From positions 310,001 through 374,000 of the forward strand of contig NZ_VZOV01000002.1 in assembly GCF_008801915.1 (NCBI RefSeq): a stretch of DNA of 64,000 nucleotides, in the 5' to 3' direction. Each line of letters starts with the position of its first letter. Within the stretch, counting starts at the first letter, position 1. Shown in pieces: positions 26,318-36,512 of this stretch. Made by a program: the position numbers and the translations under genes. The notes beneath the pieces were generated by a model. The model made no database searches. It was not told the DNA's origin and worked only from the letters and a program-made list of their open reading frames with translations. The DNA is from Cupriavidus gilardii (GTDB taxonomy: Bacteria; Pseudomonadota; Gammaproteobacteria; Burkholderiales; Burkholderiaceae).

Positions 26318-26542
26318 GGGGCTCCTCGTGAACGATGGGGTCGGAAACGCCATGCTAGCGCGCGTCCGACGATTGCGCGCGCGGCCGATGCGCCGGCACG
26401 GTAAAATCCCGGGTTCCCGCCAACATGCCGCGCCTTCCGGGACGCCGGCACGCTGGCCCGGCGCAAATCCGCGCCGATCCTTACCCCGAATCCGAATTCG
26501 CCCTGAAGCCGGCCGCGACCCGCGGCCCAACCTGGCCAAACC

Positions 26543-28300
<1,758 letters not shown>

Positions 28301-28368
28301 TAGCCGCGGCTCACGCCGGCGCGCCGAAGGTTCGGCGCCCGGCGCCACCTCCCAACCCGATCTTCACC

Positions 28369-28587
28369 ATGCAGACCCTGACCTTCCCGCTGGACCGCGA
28401 GCACATCGCGCTGAACGATCTGCTCAAGCTGGCCGGCGTGGTCGACAGCGGCGGCGCCGGCAAGGCGCTGGTCGCTGCCGGCGAGGTCGCGGTCGACGGC
28501 GTGGCCGAGTCGCGCAAGACCGCCAAGATCCGTGCCGGCCAGGTGGTGACGCTGCCCGGTGTGACGATCCGGGTGGTGGCGGCGTGA
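28369..28587 (+). CDS. Small S4-domain RNA-binding protein (YbcJ-like)
   Basis: A 72-residue protein made of one S4 domain. LNDLLKLAGVVDSGGAGKALVAAG, then VAVDGVAESRKTAKIRAGQVV, is the typical S4 helix-turn-strand pattern seen in ribosomal S4 and in E. coli YbcJ (70 residues). It probably binds structured RNA, perhaps rRNA. It is on the same strand just after glnS and may share its transcript. Confidence 0.85.
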   Translation: MQTLTFPLDREHIALNDLLKLAGVVDSGGAGKALVAAGEVAVDGVAESRKTAKIRAGQVVTLPGVTIRVVAA

Positions 28588-28670
28588 TTTCCGACTGAGC
28601 GCGCCCCGATCGCCGCCCGACCGCCGCCCGACCGCTGACAACCGCCGACGACATAACCGAGGACAACGCC

Positions 28671-29054
28671 ATGCCGATCGCTTTCTGGTGCGTGCTGATC
28701 GCCGGCATCCTGCCCATCGTCACGGTGGGCATTGCCAAATGGGGCGCGCCCGGTTTCGACAACCACGATCCGCGCGCCTGGCTGGAGCGGCAGACCGGCC
28801 GCGCCCGCCGCGCCGATCTCGCCCACCGCAACCACTTCGAAGCCTTTCCGCTGTTCGCCGCCGCGGTGCTGTGCGCCAGTCATCTGCAGGCGCCGCAGGC
28901 GCGCATCGACGAACTGGCGGTCGCCTTCATCGTGATCCGCCTGCTCTACACGGTCTGCTATCTCGCCGACCGCGCCACGCTGCGCTCGCTGTGCTGGACG
29001 CTCGGCTTCCTGTGCGTGCTGGGCATTTTCCTGCTGCCGGTGCTGGTGCCCTGA
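28671..29054 (+). CDS. MAPEG family membrane protein
   Basis: A 127-residue inner-membrane protein of the MAPEG superfamily (membrane-associated eicosanoid and glutathione enzymes). Four hydrophobic segments are visible; the loop after the first contains NHDPRAWLERQTGRARRADLAHRNHFEAFPLF with the conserved Arg/Asn/Glu residues (RANxAHxNxxE pattern). Bacterial members are uncharacterised or act as glutathione transferases. GAGGA precedes the ATG. Confidence 0.87.
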   Translation: MPIAFWCVLIAGILPIVTVGIAKWGAPGFDNHDPRAWLERQTGRARRADLAHRNHFEAFPLFAAAVLCASHLQAPQARIDELAVAFIVIRLLYTVCYLADRATLRSLCWTLGFLCVLGIFLLPVLVP

Positions 29055-29179
29055 CCGACTGCCGGCTTCTTCCGCAGGTCGACCAAGCGACACCTGAAAT
29101 CCCGAAATCTTCTGTAGAATCAGCGCTTTGCAAAATTCAGCCCCGGCTTTTTCGCCCGGGTGCGACGGGACGGGGAATC

Positions 29180-29503
29180 ATGTTCGGGATTGGACTGGGG
29201 GATGTGGTGGCGGCTTCGCTCGCTGCCGCAGGGGCGTGCTTGATCTGCAGCATTCCGCGCGATTTCGTCGGCCACCTGCTGCGCAACTTCCCCGGCTGGG
29301 TGATGCGCACCTACGGTCGCCGCGCCCTGGTGATCCCGGTGCTGGTGATGCTGGTGATCGGCCGCCTGGTCGAACTCGGCGTCAACGGGCAGATCGACAG
29401 TCCGGCCGGCCAGGCGATGGTGATCGCCGCCGCCTTCCTCGCGCTGGTGATCGCCTCCGCGCTGCTGCGCTTCTACTTCAGCGACTACCGCAAGTCCCGT
29501 TGA
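29180..29503 (+). CDS. Small membrane protein of unknown function (107 aa)
   Basis: I do not recognise the family. Three hydrophobic segments are visible (about residues 5-24, 48-65 and 78-98), with a basic stretch (RTYGRRA) between the first two, so it should sit in the inner membrane. A -10-like TAGAAT at 29115-29120 lies 60 bases upstream, and GGGGAA precedes the ATG. A good terminator follows, so it is probably its own transcription unit. Confidence 0.7.
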   Translation: MFGIGLGDVVAASLAAAGACLICSIPRDFVGHLLRNFPGWVMRTYGRRALVIPVLVMLVIGRLVELGVNGQIDSPAGQAMVIAAAFLALVIASALLRFYFSDYRKSR

Positions 29504-29509
29504 CCCCCG

Positions 29510-29540
29510 CGCCGCGCCTCCGGCGCGGCGTTGTGTTTTT
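29510..29540 (+). terminator. Rho-independent terminator after the 107-aa membrane protein gene
   Basis: CGCCGCGCC, a three-base loop, then GGCGCGGCG and TTGTGTTTTT, immediately after the stop codon. Confidence 0.85.
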
Positions 29541-29681
29541 CACAGTCCGCTGCCGCTTGCCTGCGGCCATGTCCCGCACCGTCATGCGCGCGGTGATCGG
29601 GTAACATGCGCGCTTTGCTGGCCGGCCATGCCGGGCATCCTGCCCGCGCCATCGCGCCGGCCCGCCGTCCCCTCTTCCCCC

Positions 29682-30230
29682 ATGGCCCTGAAGTCCACCA
29701 TCTGCAAAGCCGAGCTGTCGATCTCCGATATGGATCGGCACTACTACGGCACCCACGCGCTGACCGTCGCGCAACACCCGTCCGAGAACGATGCCCGCAT
29801 GATGGTGCGGCTGCTGGCGTTCGCCTGCGAGGCCAGCGAGACGCTGAGCCTGACGCGCGGGCTCGACGAGCCCGATGAGCCGGACCTGTGGGAGCGCAGC
29901 TTGACCGGCGAAATCGAACACTGGATCGACCTGGGCCAGCCCGACGAGACGCGGCTCAAGCGCGCCGCCTCGCGCGCCGCGCGCGTGACCGTGTTCGCCT
30001 ACCAGCCCGCCAGCGCCCGCGAATGGTGGAAGGGCATCGCCGGCAAGGCCGGCAAGCTGCGCAATCTGACGGTCCACGCGGTGCCGGGCGAGGCGGTCGA
30101 CGCGCTGGCCGGCATGGCGCGCCGCGCGATGCGGCTGACCGTGACGATCCAGGACGGCGAGATCTGGTTCAGCGACGACGAGCGCAGCGTGCAGTTGCGC
30201 CTGGATACCTGGCAGCGGGCCGACGCCTGA
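29682..30230 (+). CDS. yaeQ: YaeQ family protein
   Basis: A 182-residue cytoplasmic protein of the YaeQ family, which has a nuclease-related fold; its role is unsettled, and E. coli YaeQ was first noted as suppressing loss of RfaH. The whole length follows the family: MALKSTICKAELSISDMDRH at the start, HPSENDARMMVRLLAFACEA, DEPDLWERSLTGEIEHWIDL and the C-terminal WFSDDERSVQLRL. The ATG at 29682 is the conserved start. Confidence 0.93.
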   Translation: MALKSTICKAELSISDMDRHYYGTHALTVAQHPSENDARMMVRLLAFACEASETLSLTRGLDEPDEPDLWERSLTGEIEHWIDLGQPDETRLKRAASRAARVTVFAYQPASAREWWKGIAGKAGKLRNLTVHAVPGEAVDALAGMARRAMRLTVTIQDGEIWFSDDERSVQLRLDTWQRADA

Positions 30231-30380
30231 GCGCTTGCGGGTACACTGCCGTCTCGGCAGCACCGCGGCAGCACTGCGGCAGGACCGTGAGCGCGGCCAC
30301 GGCCGCGGGGTCCATGCTCCGAATCACCACGCGGGTCGCGATCCCCGACCGCGATCCGCAGTCACACAAAGGAAAGACCG

Positions 30381-30728
30381 ATGATCACCACTCCTTCCGG
30401 CCTGCAATACGAAGACACCGTGACCGGCCAGGGCGCCGAAGCGACCGCGGGCAAGCACGTCACCGTGCATTACACCGGCTGGCTGTACGAGAACGGCCAG
30501 GCCGGCCGCAAATTCGATTCGAGCAAGGATCGCAACGATCCCTTCGTGTTCCCGCTGGGCGCCGGCCATGTGATCCGCGGCTGGGACGAAGGCGTGCAGG
30601 GCATGAAGGTTGGCGGCACGCGCCGGCTGGTGATTCCCGCGGACCTGGGCTATGGCGCACGCGGCGCCGGCGGCGTGATTCCGCCGAACGCCACGCTGCT
30701 GTTCGAAGTGGAGCTGCTGGCCGTCTGA
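30381..30728 (+). CDS. FKBP-type peptidyl-prolyl cis-trans isomerase
   Basis: A 115-residue single-domain FKBP that speeds proline isomerisation during protein folding. The conserved set is [73 protein letters not shown] and LLFEVELL. No signal peptide, so it is cytoplasmic. AAAGGAAAG precedes the ATG. A GC-rich hairpin follows the stop. Confidence 0.97.
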   Translation: MITTPSGLQYEDTVTGQGAEATAGKHVTVHYTGWLYENGQAGRKFDSSKDRNDPFVFPLGAGHVIRGWDEGVQGMKVGGTRRLVIPADLGYGARGAGGVIPPNATLLFEVELLAV

Positions 30729-30753
30729 GGCGGTAGACGCTCCAGCAAGGCAA

Positions 30754-30773
30754 CGAGCCGGCAAGCCGGCTCG
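30754..30773. terminator. GC-rich hairpin between convergent genes
   Basis: CGAGCCGGC-AA-GCCGGCTCG is a perfect 9-bp stem between the FKBP gene and the facing hypothetical gene. There is no T-run on either strand, so it may only assist transcript ending. Confidence 0.5.
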
Positions 30774-30782
30774 GAAGCAGAT

Positions 30783-31103
30783 TCAGAAGCCGATCGACGC
30801 GTTGCCGACGTCGACGCGCACCCGATCGCGGCCCAGGATATGTGCGGCATGCCGCGCGTACTCCCGGGCCCAGTCCGGATCGCTGGCAAAGCGCTGCTCG
30901 CCCGAGAAGCGCGCCACGCTGAGGATCTTGTCGATGACCAGCACCTTGCCCACCGGGCTGGAGGCCTGGCAGTCGAGCTCCGCATACTCCCGATCGAACA
31001 AGCGCCAGCCGGCATCGTCGCTGATGCCCGCGAGCTCGGTATCGCCGATGGTGAACTCGAATTCCTTGCCGGTGCCGAAGGCCACCGTAAGCGTTCGCGC
31101 CAT
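30783..31103 (-). CDS. Hypothetical protein (106 aa)
   Basis: I do not recognise the family. The ATG at 31101-31103 has a perfect AGGAGG seven bases upstream, so it is a real and well translated gene. The protein is soluble and mixed alpha/beta: a beta-rich N-terminal half (RTLTVAFGTGKEFEFTIGD) with an acidic character, then a helical stretch DPDWAREYARHAAHILGRDR. No catalytic motif is seen. It is divergent from the chaC-like gene and convergent with the FKBP gene. Confidence 0.8.
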   Translation of the reverse strand: MARTLTVAFGTGKEFEFTIGDTELAGISDDAGWRLFDREYAELDCQASSPVGKVLVIDKILSVARFSGEQRFASDPDWAREYARHAAHILGRDRVRVDVGNASIGF

Positions 31104-31265
31104 GTCCATCCCTCCTGGTAGTTGGCAGCCATTGTAAGGACGGCGCAACATCGGCCGCCACCCCGCCGGCAGTGGGTGGGGCTTCACCGTTGCCCCACGC
31201 CGACATCTCCCTGCCATGTGGTGTACCAAGCCTCCCGCTGCCCGGCTTTGCATTATGCTTGCACC

Positions 31266-31997
31266 ATGGCCATCACCCGACAAGATCTTGAAGCGGACCG
31301 GCTGCGGACCACGCTGGGCGGTACCCCGGTGGCTTCCTCGCTGCTGTCGGACGACGCGCTCGAGCGCTCGTTGCGGTCCACGCTGGATCGCCGGCCAGAC
31401 CAGCCGGACCTGAATGGCGACGTCTGGCTGTTCGGCTACGGCTCCCTGATCTGGAATCCGATGGTCGTGCACACCGAGCGCCGGCTCGCGACCGTGCACG
31501 GCTATCACCGCGGCTTCTACCTGTATTCGCGCATCAACCGGGGCACCTGGGACAACCCGGGCCTGGTGCTGGGCCTGGACCGCGGCGGCAGCTGCCACGG
31601 CATGGTGTTCCGCATCCCGAGCCACGTCGTCGAGCAGGAATTTCGCGTGCTGTGGCGCCGCGAGATGATGACCGGCGCCTACCATCCCCGCTGGCTGCGC
31701 GTGAAGCTCGACGGCGAGGCGCCCCCGCAGCGGGCGCTCGCCTTCGTGATGAACCGCGCCCACGAAGCCTATGCCGGCCGCCTGCCCGACGAGCGCGTGG
31801 TGGCCTGCCTGCGGCGCGCCACGGGGCTTTACGGCCCCGCGCGCGACTATCTGCACCAGACGCTGCTGGGTCTGGCCACGCACGGCGTCGACGATCCCTA
31901 TCTCGGCCGGCTGTGGCGGCAGATCCAGGCCGCCGACGCCGAACCGGCCGGCGACATCGACGCGCCCGGCGATACCGAAGCGGCCAACGCCGCCTGA
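31266..31997 (+). CDS. chaC: ChaC-type glutathione-specific gamma-glutamylcyclotransferase
   Basis: A 243-residue ChaC-family enzyme, which breaks glutathione into 5-oxoproline and Cys-Gly. The substrate-binding loop FGYGSLIWNP is present (about residues 57-66), as are the HGYHRGFYLYSRINRGT stretch and LWRREMMTGAYHPRWL, whose Glu is the likely catalytic residue. An ankyrin-repeat gene follows after 13 bases with its own GGAG site, so the two are probably one operon. Confidence 0.92.
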   Translation: MAITRQDLEADRLRTTLGGTPVASSLLSDDALERSLRSTLDRRPDQPDLNGDVWLFGYGSLIWNPMVVHTERRLATVHGYHRGFYLYSRINRGTWDNPGLVLGLDRGGSCHGMVFRIPSHVVEQEFRVLWRREMMTGAYHPRWLRVKLDGEAPPQRALAFVMNRAHEAYAGRLPDERVVACLRRATGLYGPARDYLHQTLLGLATHGVDDPYLGRLWRQIQAADAEPAGDIDAPGDTEAANAA

Positions 31998-32010
31998 ACC
32001 GGAGACCGCC

Positions 32011-32817
32011 ATGCCCGCCCCCGCCCGAGCCCGCCGCCTGATGGTCGCCGAAGCGCTGGGGTTGTCGGGGCTGCTGCTGGGTGGGGCGTTGCTGTCAGGA
32101 CCGGCCGGCGTCTCGATGGCGGCGCGGCCCGGTTCGTCCTCGCCCGCTCCCGCCTCGCCGTCGTCCCCGCCGCGGGCCGCCGCCCAGCCGGGCAGTGCGG
32201 GCCGGCCGCACGACGCGCTGAGCGCGCTGAACCGCAATCTGCTGACCGCCGCCGCGCTCGGCGACGCGGCGCTGGTGCGCAAGCTGCTCGGTGCCGGCGC
32301 CTCGCCGCATGCCGCCGACGAGCGCGGCCGCACCGCGCTGCTGCTCGCGGTCTATCAGCGCCACGGCGAGGCCGCCCGCGCGCTGATCCACGCGGGAGCC
32401 GATGTCAACCACAAGGACGAGCAGGCCAACAGCGCCTTCCTGCTGGCCGCCGCCAGCGGCCAGATCGAGCTGGTGCGGCTGGCGCTGGCGCACGGTGCCG
32501 ATCCGCGCAGCACCGACCGCTATCGCGGCACCGCGCTGACCGCGGCGTCGCAGCACGGCAACCCCGAGGTGGTCAAGCTGCTGCTGCAGGCCGGCGTGCC
32601 GGTCGATCATGTCAATGCGCTGGGATGGACGGCGCTGCTGGAGGCCATCGTGCTCGGCGACGGCAGCACGCGCTACGAGCATGTGGTGCAGCTGCTGCTC
32701 GATGCGGGCGCCGACGCCAATCTGGCCGATCGCGACGGCGTCACGCCGACGCGCCACGCGCGCGAACGTGGCTACAAGACGATGGTCAAGATGCTGATGC
32801 GGGTGCGCGGGCACTGA
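32011..32817 (+). CDS. Ankyrin-repeat protein with N-terminal export signal
   Basis: A 268-residue protein. A hydrophobic N-terminal segment (residues 10-34) looks like a signal peptide or membrane anchor, followed by a Ser/Pro/Ala-rich linker and about five ankyrin repeats from residue 70 onward (DAALVRKLLGAGASPHAADE, RTALLLAVYQRHGEAARALI, IELVRLALAHGADPRSTDRY, PEVVKLLLQAGVPVDHVNAL, VVQLLLDAGADANLADRDG). It should sit in the periplasm or face it and bind another protein. It is close behind chaC with a good ribosome site. Confidence 0.9.
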   Translation: MPAPARARRLMVAEALGLSGLLLGGALLSGPAGVSMAARPGSSSPAPASPSSPPRAAAQPGSAGRPHDALSALNRNLLTAAALGDAALVRKLLGAGASPHAADERGRTALLLAVYQRHGEAARALIHAGADVNHKDEQANSAFLLAAASGQIELVRLALAHGADPRSTDRYRGTALTAASQHGNPEVVKLLLQAGVPVDHVNALGWTALLEAIVLGDGSTRYEHVVQLLLDAGADANLADRDGVTPTRHARERGYKTMVKMLMRVRGH

Positions 32818-32847
32818 GCGATTGCGCACCCCTTGTACCGCGCGCCG

Positions 32848-34548
32848 TCAACCCAGGCGCGCGTTCTCCGCTTCCTGCAGCTGGCGCCACATCACCTTGC
32901 CGGTCCCCGACTTCGGCAGCGCGTCGACGAACTCGACCACGCGCGGGTACTTGTAGGCGGCCATATTGTCCTTGGCCCAGGCGATGATGTCGTCGGCGGT
33001 GGTCTTGCCCTTCGCATGCGCCTTCAGCACGACCACGGCCTTGACCGTCTCGCCGCGATAGGCGTCGCGCGTGCCGATGATGCAGGCCTCCTGCACGTCG
33101 GGATGCTTGTACAGCAGGTTCTCCACTTCGGCCGGCCAGACCTTGAAGCCGGACGCGTTGATCATCCGCTTGAGCCGGTCGGTGATGAAGAAATAGCCCT
33201 CCTCGTCCATCCGGCCGAGATCGCCGGTGCGAAAGAAGGTCTTGCCTTCGAACTCGATGAAGGCCTCGCGCGTCGCGTCCGGCTTGCCCCAGTAGCCCTT
33301 GAACACCTGCGGGCCGCAGACGATGATCTCGCCGACCTCGCCCGGCGGCAGCTCCTTCAGCGTGACCGGGTCGACCACGCGCGCATCGGTGTTGAAGGTC
33401 GGCACGCCCAGGCACTGCAGCTTGGGCCGGTCGGCCGGATTGCTGTGGGTCGGCGCCATCGTCTCGGACAGGCCGTAGCCCTCCAGATAGTTCAGGCCGA
33501 ACTGCTCGCGCAGCCGCTCGGCGATCGCCTGCGGCATCGCCGCCCCGCCCCCGCCGATATAGCGCAGGCTCGACAGGTCGAACTCGGCCAGATTCGGGCT
33601 GGCCAGGAAGTCGATCACCATCGTCGGGATATTGGTCCAGTGCGTGACCTGGTAGCGCGAGATCAGCCGGCCCGCGACCTCGCGGTCCCAGCGCGGCAGC
33701 ATCACCACGGTCGCGCCGCTGTAGATCGGGCCGTTCATGCCGTACTGCATGCCGGTCACGTGGAACAGCGGCAGCACCGACAGGATCACCGACTCGGCGC
33801 CCGAGCCCGACCAGGTCGAGCCGCCGACCACGTTGTGCATCACCGAGCGATGGGTATGGATGCAGCCCTTCGGGAAGCCGGTGGTGCCCGAGGTATAGGG
33901 CATCACCGCCATGTCGTCGGGACCTGCGGTATGCGGGCCGGGCTGGTGGCCGGCGGCCAGCGCGTCGCGCCACTGCACGGCACCGGCCGGCAGCGGATGC
34001 TCGGCGGTCAGCCAGGCGGGCGGCGCGTCCTCGGGGTGCTCGTGGCGCTCGGGCAGCGCGTCGGCGTATTGGGTCACCAGCAGATGCTGCAGCTGCTGTT
34101 CCTGCGGCAGTTCCGCATTGGCGGCCGCGGCACCGCTGGCCAGATCGGCCGAGCAGATCGCCACGCGAGCCTGCGCGTCGGTGATGTAGTGCTTGAATTC
34201 TTCGGCCCGGTTCATCGGATTGACGGGCACCACGACCGCGTCGGCGCGCAGGATCGCGTAGTAGCCGACGATGAACTGCGGGCAGTTCTGCATGTACAGC
34301 AGCACCCGGTCGCCCTTGGCCACGCCGGCCTCGCGCTGCAGCCAGCCGGCCAGCGCGTTCGCCTGCGCCTCGAGCTCGCGGAAGGTGATGGCCTTGCCGA
34401 AATAGCGGATCGCGGCCTTGTCGGCATAGCGGCGCGCCGACACCTCCAGATTGACCCACAGCGAGGTTTCGGGCAGCACGATGGCGGTGGGCGCCCGCTT
34501 GGGCCAGAACTGGAAATGCGGGCGCGCGGCGGGCTTCTGGGTCTGCAT
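32848..34548 (-). CDS. Long-chain fatty-acid-CoA ligase family protein (AMP-forming)
   Basis: A 566-residue adenylate-forming enzyme that activates a fatty or other carboxylic acid to its CoA ester. The ATP P-loop is YTSGTTGFPKG, followed by YGLSETMAP and the hinge region FFRTGDLGRMDEEGYFFITD, then the catalytic Lys region RLKRMINASGFKVWPAEVE. The length suits a FadD-like ligase. The best acyl chain cannot be read from sequence. The upstream region holds a promoter with a palindrome (34669-34698), which suggests control by a TetR-type fatty-acid regulator, not encoded nearby. Confidence 0.93.
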   Translation of the reverse strand: MQTQKPAARPHFQFWPKRAPTAIVLPETSLWVNLEVSARRYADKAAIRYFGKAITFRELEAQANALAGWLQREAGVAKGDRVLLYMQNCPQFIVGYYAILRADAVVVPVNPMNRAEEFKHYITDAQARVAICSADLASGAAAANAELPQEQQLQHLLVTQYADALPERHEHPEDAPPAWLTAEHPLPAGAVQWRDALAAGHQPGPHTAGPDDMAVMPYTSGTTGFPKGCIHTHRSVMHNVVGGSTWSGSGAESVILSVLPLFHVTGMQYGMNGPIYSGATVVMLPRWDREVAGRLISRYQVTHWTNIPTMVIDFLASPNLAEFDLSSLRYIGGGGAAMPQAIAERLREQFGLNYLEGYGLSETMAPTHSNPADRPKLQCLGVPTFNTDARVVDPVTLKELPPGEVGEIIVCGPQVFKGYWGKPDATREAFIEFEGKTFFRTGDLGRMDEEGYFFITDRLKRMINASGFKVWPAEVENLLYKHPDVQEACIIGTRDAYRGETVKAVVVLKAHAKGKTTADDIIAWAKDNMAAYKYPRVVEFVDALPKSGTGKVMWRQLQEAENARLG

Positions 34549-34860
34549 GCGTTGTCTCCTGAGCGGTCTTCGCGACCTGTTCTCGAGCGTCGTTGCTGGG
34601 CGTCGTTGTCTGGCGTTGAGCCGACGCCGCCGCGGCCGGCAAGCAGCCCCGGCGGCGAATCGTCAAGCAATATAACCGAACGACCGTTCTATTTCCAAGG
34701 GGTAGATTCCCGCAACCAGGGTTGATATGCGCCGCGCCGTCCCCACATCGACCACAGGAAACCGGCCGTCCGGCGCGAGGCCGAACCTGTCCGCACGCGC
34801 CTTGGGGCCGGGGCGCGGATCTCACGCGATACCGGGAATTCACGAACAGCGAGGCAAGGA
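34549..34860. other. Divergent intergenic region between the acyl-CoA ligase gene and cnoX
   Basis: 312 bases without a gene. It holds the promoter and palindrome of the acyl-CoA ligase gene (34669-34698). No convincing promoter for cnoX was found; its leader (34700-34860) is G+C-rich and shows no clear hairpin. Confidence 0.6.
34669..34698 (-). promoter_or_regulatory. Promoter with palindrome upstream of the acyl-CoA ligase gene
   Basis: On the minus strand TTGGAA (34698-34693) and TATATT (34674-34669) are 18 bp apart. The spacer contains GAACG-N2-CGTTC (34678-34689), a perfect inverted repeat. Similar sites are used by TetR-type regulators of fatty-acid degradation in proteobacteria; that link is from general knowledge, not checked here. 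Confidence 0.55.
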
Positions 34861-35706
34861 ATGAGCGACGTCACCCTGCAGAACTTTGACCACGACGTGA
34901 TTGCTATGTCGCGCAGCGTCCCCGTGCTGGTGGACTTCTGGGCGCCATGGTGCGGACCGTGCCGCACGCTGGGCCCGCTGCTGGAAAAGCTCGAGCGCGA
35001 GGCCGGCGGCAAGTGGAAGCTGGCCAAGATCAATGTCGACGAGAACCAGGAGCTGGCGGCCCACTTCGGCGTGCGCAGCATCCCCCATGTGATCGCCTTC
35101 GTCGACGGCAAGCCGGTCGACCAGTTCATCGGTGTGCTGCCCGAATCGGGGCTGCGCGAATTCATCGCCCGGGTCACGCCTGACCCGGGCCAGATCGCGC
35201 TGCGCGAGGCCCGGCAGGCGGCTGCCGGCGGCAAGCGCGAGATCGCGCGTGAGGCCTTCCAGGCGGCACTGGCCTTCGACCCCGGCTTCGACGAGGCACG
35301 CATCGACTACATCGCCTTCCTGCTCGACGGCAATGCGCTGGAGGAAGCGCAGGCCCAGTTCGGCATGCTGACGCCGCGCGCGCCGCAGCACGATGCCTAT
35401 GCCGCGCTGCAGACGCGGCTGGAGGCGATGAAGGGCCTGGGCGACCTGCCCGACGAGGCCACGCTGACCGGCCGCATCGAGGCCAATCCCGCGGACCTGC
35501 AGGCCCGGCTCGATCTGGCGCGGCTGCTGATCGCCCGCCGTCAATACGAGCCGGCGCTGGAGCAGCTGCTGGCCATCGTACGCACCGACCGCGGCTTCGA
35601 GGATGATGTCGGCCGCAGGACGATGCTGTCGGTATTCGAGATGATGGGCGACGCGCCGGAGGCCGTGTCGCGCTGGCGCCGGCAGCTCAGTGCGGCGTTG
35701 AATTGA
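34861..35706 (+). CDS. cnoX: CnoX/YbbN-type thioredoxin-fold chaperone
   Basis: A 281-residue cytoplasmic protein with an N-terminal thioredoxin domain (residues 1-110, active site WAPWCGPC, Cys31 and Cys34) and a C-terminal tetratricopeptide-like helical part (about 115-280). The domain order and length match CnoX (YbbN), a chaperedoxin that protects and delivers substrates to GroEL or DnaK under oxidative stress. E. coli CnoX lacks the CxxC pair; here a full CGPC is kept, so it may also have oxidoreductase activity, as reported for Caulobacter CnoX. Confidence 0.93.
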   Translation: MSDVTLQNFDHDVIAMSRSVPVLVDFWAPWCGPCRTLGPLLEKLEREAGGKWKLAKINVDENQELAAHFGVRSIPHVIAFVDGKPVDQFIGVLPESGLREFIARVTPDPGQIALREARQAAAGGKREIAREAFQAALAFDPGFDEARIDYIAFLLDGNALEEAQAQFGMLTPRAPQHDAYAALQTRLEAMKGLGDLPDEATLTGRIEANPADLQARLDLARLLIARRQYEPALEQLLAIVRTDRGFEDDVGRRTMLSVFEMMGDAPEAVSRWRRQLSAALN

Positions 35707-35776
35707 TGTTGCGGGCCTGAGGGGGCGCGGTCGCCCTCTCCCGCGGGCCCCGGCCCCTCTCCCGCGCGCGAGAAGG

Positions 35777-35813
35777 GAAAAACCGGGGAGAAAACCGCGG
35801 AGAAAACCGGCGG
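35777..35813. repeat. Three tandem copies of a 12-13 bp unit
   Basis: GAAAACCGnGGA occurs three times in a row (first copy with one extra A and one extra G), in the gap between cnoX and the convergent hemerythrin gene. Just before it lies an imperfect hairpin of CCCCTCTC and GAGAAGGG. No gene is seen in 35707-35913. Confidence 0.6.
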
Positions 35814-35913
35814 TACTCTCCCTCGCCGCCTCGATGGTGTTCTTCCTCGCCCCTTCAGCGGGAGCGGGCCGGGCAGAGGAAGCGGCTCTAAAACGCAGGC
35901 AACGGCCCCGCCC

Positions 35914-36393
35914 TCACGCCGCCGGCCCCTCCACCAGCGTAAAGCCGTTCTGCCGCATGTAGGCCACCATCGCGGCGTCCTGCTTGCGCACGTGCAGCGC
36001 GAACCAGCCGGGCAGTTCCGCCACCAGGCGGCGCCCGGTCTCGAAGTCTCCTTCCTGCTCGACCTTGGCCCGGACCTTGTCGACGATCTCCAGCATCTGC
36101 CGATGCTCGCCGGCATGGCATTGGCGCGGGCCGAAGTTCATCGCTTCCATCCACGCCTCTTCCATGCCGAAGTGATAGCGGGTGTGGTCGATCCACTCGT
36201 CCAGCGCGGCCAGAAAGCCGTCGTCGCTGGCGCGCGCGGCGGCCTCGAGCAGCAGCACGAACTCCGCATGGGTATGGTCGGTGACCGGCTCGCCCAGATG
36301 CAGGTCGGCGGGCAGCGCGCTGCTGTCGAGATCGGGCGGTGCGGCGGTCGGGGTTGCGGGAATGGAAGCGGGAGCGGGAGCGGAAACGGTCAT
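35914..36393 (-). CDS. Bacteriohemerythrin-like protein
   Basis: A 159-residue protein with a hemerythrin domain that binds a di-iron centre and O2. The full ligand set is visible: His in DHTHAEF, HTRYHFGMEE (HxxxH with Glu), HAGEHRQML (two His) and HVRKQDAAM (His and Asp). The first 35 residues are a Pro/Ala/Ser-rich tail without a signal motif. It could store or sense oxygen, or respond to nitric oxide; no other redox gene is coupled with it. Confidence 0.92.
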   Translation of the reverse strand: MTVSAPAPASIPATPTAAPPDLDSSALPADLHLGEPVTDHTHAEFVLLLEAAARASDDGFLAALDEWIDHTRYHFGMEEAWMEAMNFGPRQCHAGEHRQMLEIVDKVRAKVEQEGDFETGRRLVAELPGWFALHVRKQDAAMVAYMRQNGFTLVEGPAA

Positions 36394-36512
36394 GAAGGCG
36401 ATCGGTTATGCTGCGCGGAATGCCCGAAGGCACAGGGATACGCGCAAGGATACCGAATCCCGCGCGAATTCCGCGCCGGGCACGCCGTCCTTCCCCCCCT
36501 TCGTTCCCCTCG

